A stretch of 15,063 nucleotides of DNA from Deltaproteobacteria bacterium UBA3076 (lineage in GTDB: Bacteria; Desulfobacterota; Dissulfuribacteria; Dissulfuribacterales; UBA3076): the NCBI GenBank assembly GCA_002367355.1, contig DFBQ01000016.1, positions 1 to 15,063 of the forward strand, written 5' to 3'. Both the position numbers and the translations under genes were made by a program. How positions within the stretch are numbered: position 1 is the stretch's first letter; every line of letters starts with the position of its first letter. Below the pieces are notes generated by a model. The model did not search any database and was not told the origin of the DNA. It saw only the letters and a list, made by a program, of their open reading frames with translations. This document shows positions 15,011 through 15,063 of the stretch, piece by piece.

Positions 15011-15063
15011 AGGATTTTTTGTTGTATTCAAGGCGCGAGGAGCGAGCATAACGGGTTATGTGA
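15011..15063. repeat. Partial palindromic repeat cut by the window end
   Basis: The sequence AGGATTTTTTGTTGTATTCA followed by AGGCGCGAGGAGCGAGC leads into a perfect CATAAC-gg-GTTATG palindrome (15047-15060). The layout, with a CAAGGCGCGAG arm and a short central hairpin, parallels the element at 9301-9422, whose - strand reads GGCGCGAGATTT before its own central hairpin. I take it as the left half of a related element whose right half lies outside the window. Confidence 0.5.

Overview
The window looks like a piece of a Desulfobacterota (deltaproteobacterial) chromosome. The evidence is indirect: a CarD/CdnL regulator, a B12-type radical SAM protein of the RiPP-maturase kind, and dispersed palindromic repeats of a sort I associate with sulfate-reducer genomes. 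I could not search a database, so the lineage is an inference. I saw no rRNA, tRNA or CRISPR array.

Region 1 (1-2527, + strand) is a compact three-gene NitT/TauT-type ABC importer: a secreted substrate-binding protein, a permease and an ATPase with overlapping ends. Its substrate cannot be read from the sequence. Region 2 (about 2530-3169) is visibly AT-richer and holds one small Cys-rich DUF3795 gene on the - strand. Region 3 (3170-7170, all - strand) is, in transcription order, CarD, RluD-type pseudouridine synthase, TrmO-type tRNA methyltransferase, and a large B12-binding radical SAM protein resembling RiPP-maturation C-methyltransferases. The last of these has an unusually wide CX13CX2C cluster motif, and no precursor peptide gene is visible.

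Region 4 (7171-9723) holds a ClC anion channel/transporter with CBS domains on the - strand, flanked on both sides by related repeats. The better copy (9437-9677) has 20-bp terminal inverted repeats starting GGTAACC, perfect 6-bp flanking direct repeats AGGACT, and the broken remains of a four-helix-bundle (23S rRNA intervening-sequence protein type) gene inside. The other copy (about 7317-7522) has run into the 3' end of the ClC gene and supplies its last residues and stop codon. A separate 122-bp imperfect palindrome lies at 9301-9422.

Region 5 (9724-14917, + strand) looks like a three-gene operon: a Gate/nucleoside-recognition membrane protein, a 1029-residue secreted fusion of an M1-like metallopeptidase, a ChaN/Tiki-like domain and a PDZ domain, and a cation diffusion facilitator of the SLC30A9-like type, ended by a strong hairpin. 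A joint role in metal or heme handling at the envelope is plausible but inferred. The window ends inside what looks like half of another palindromic repeat.
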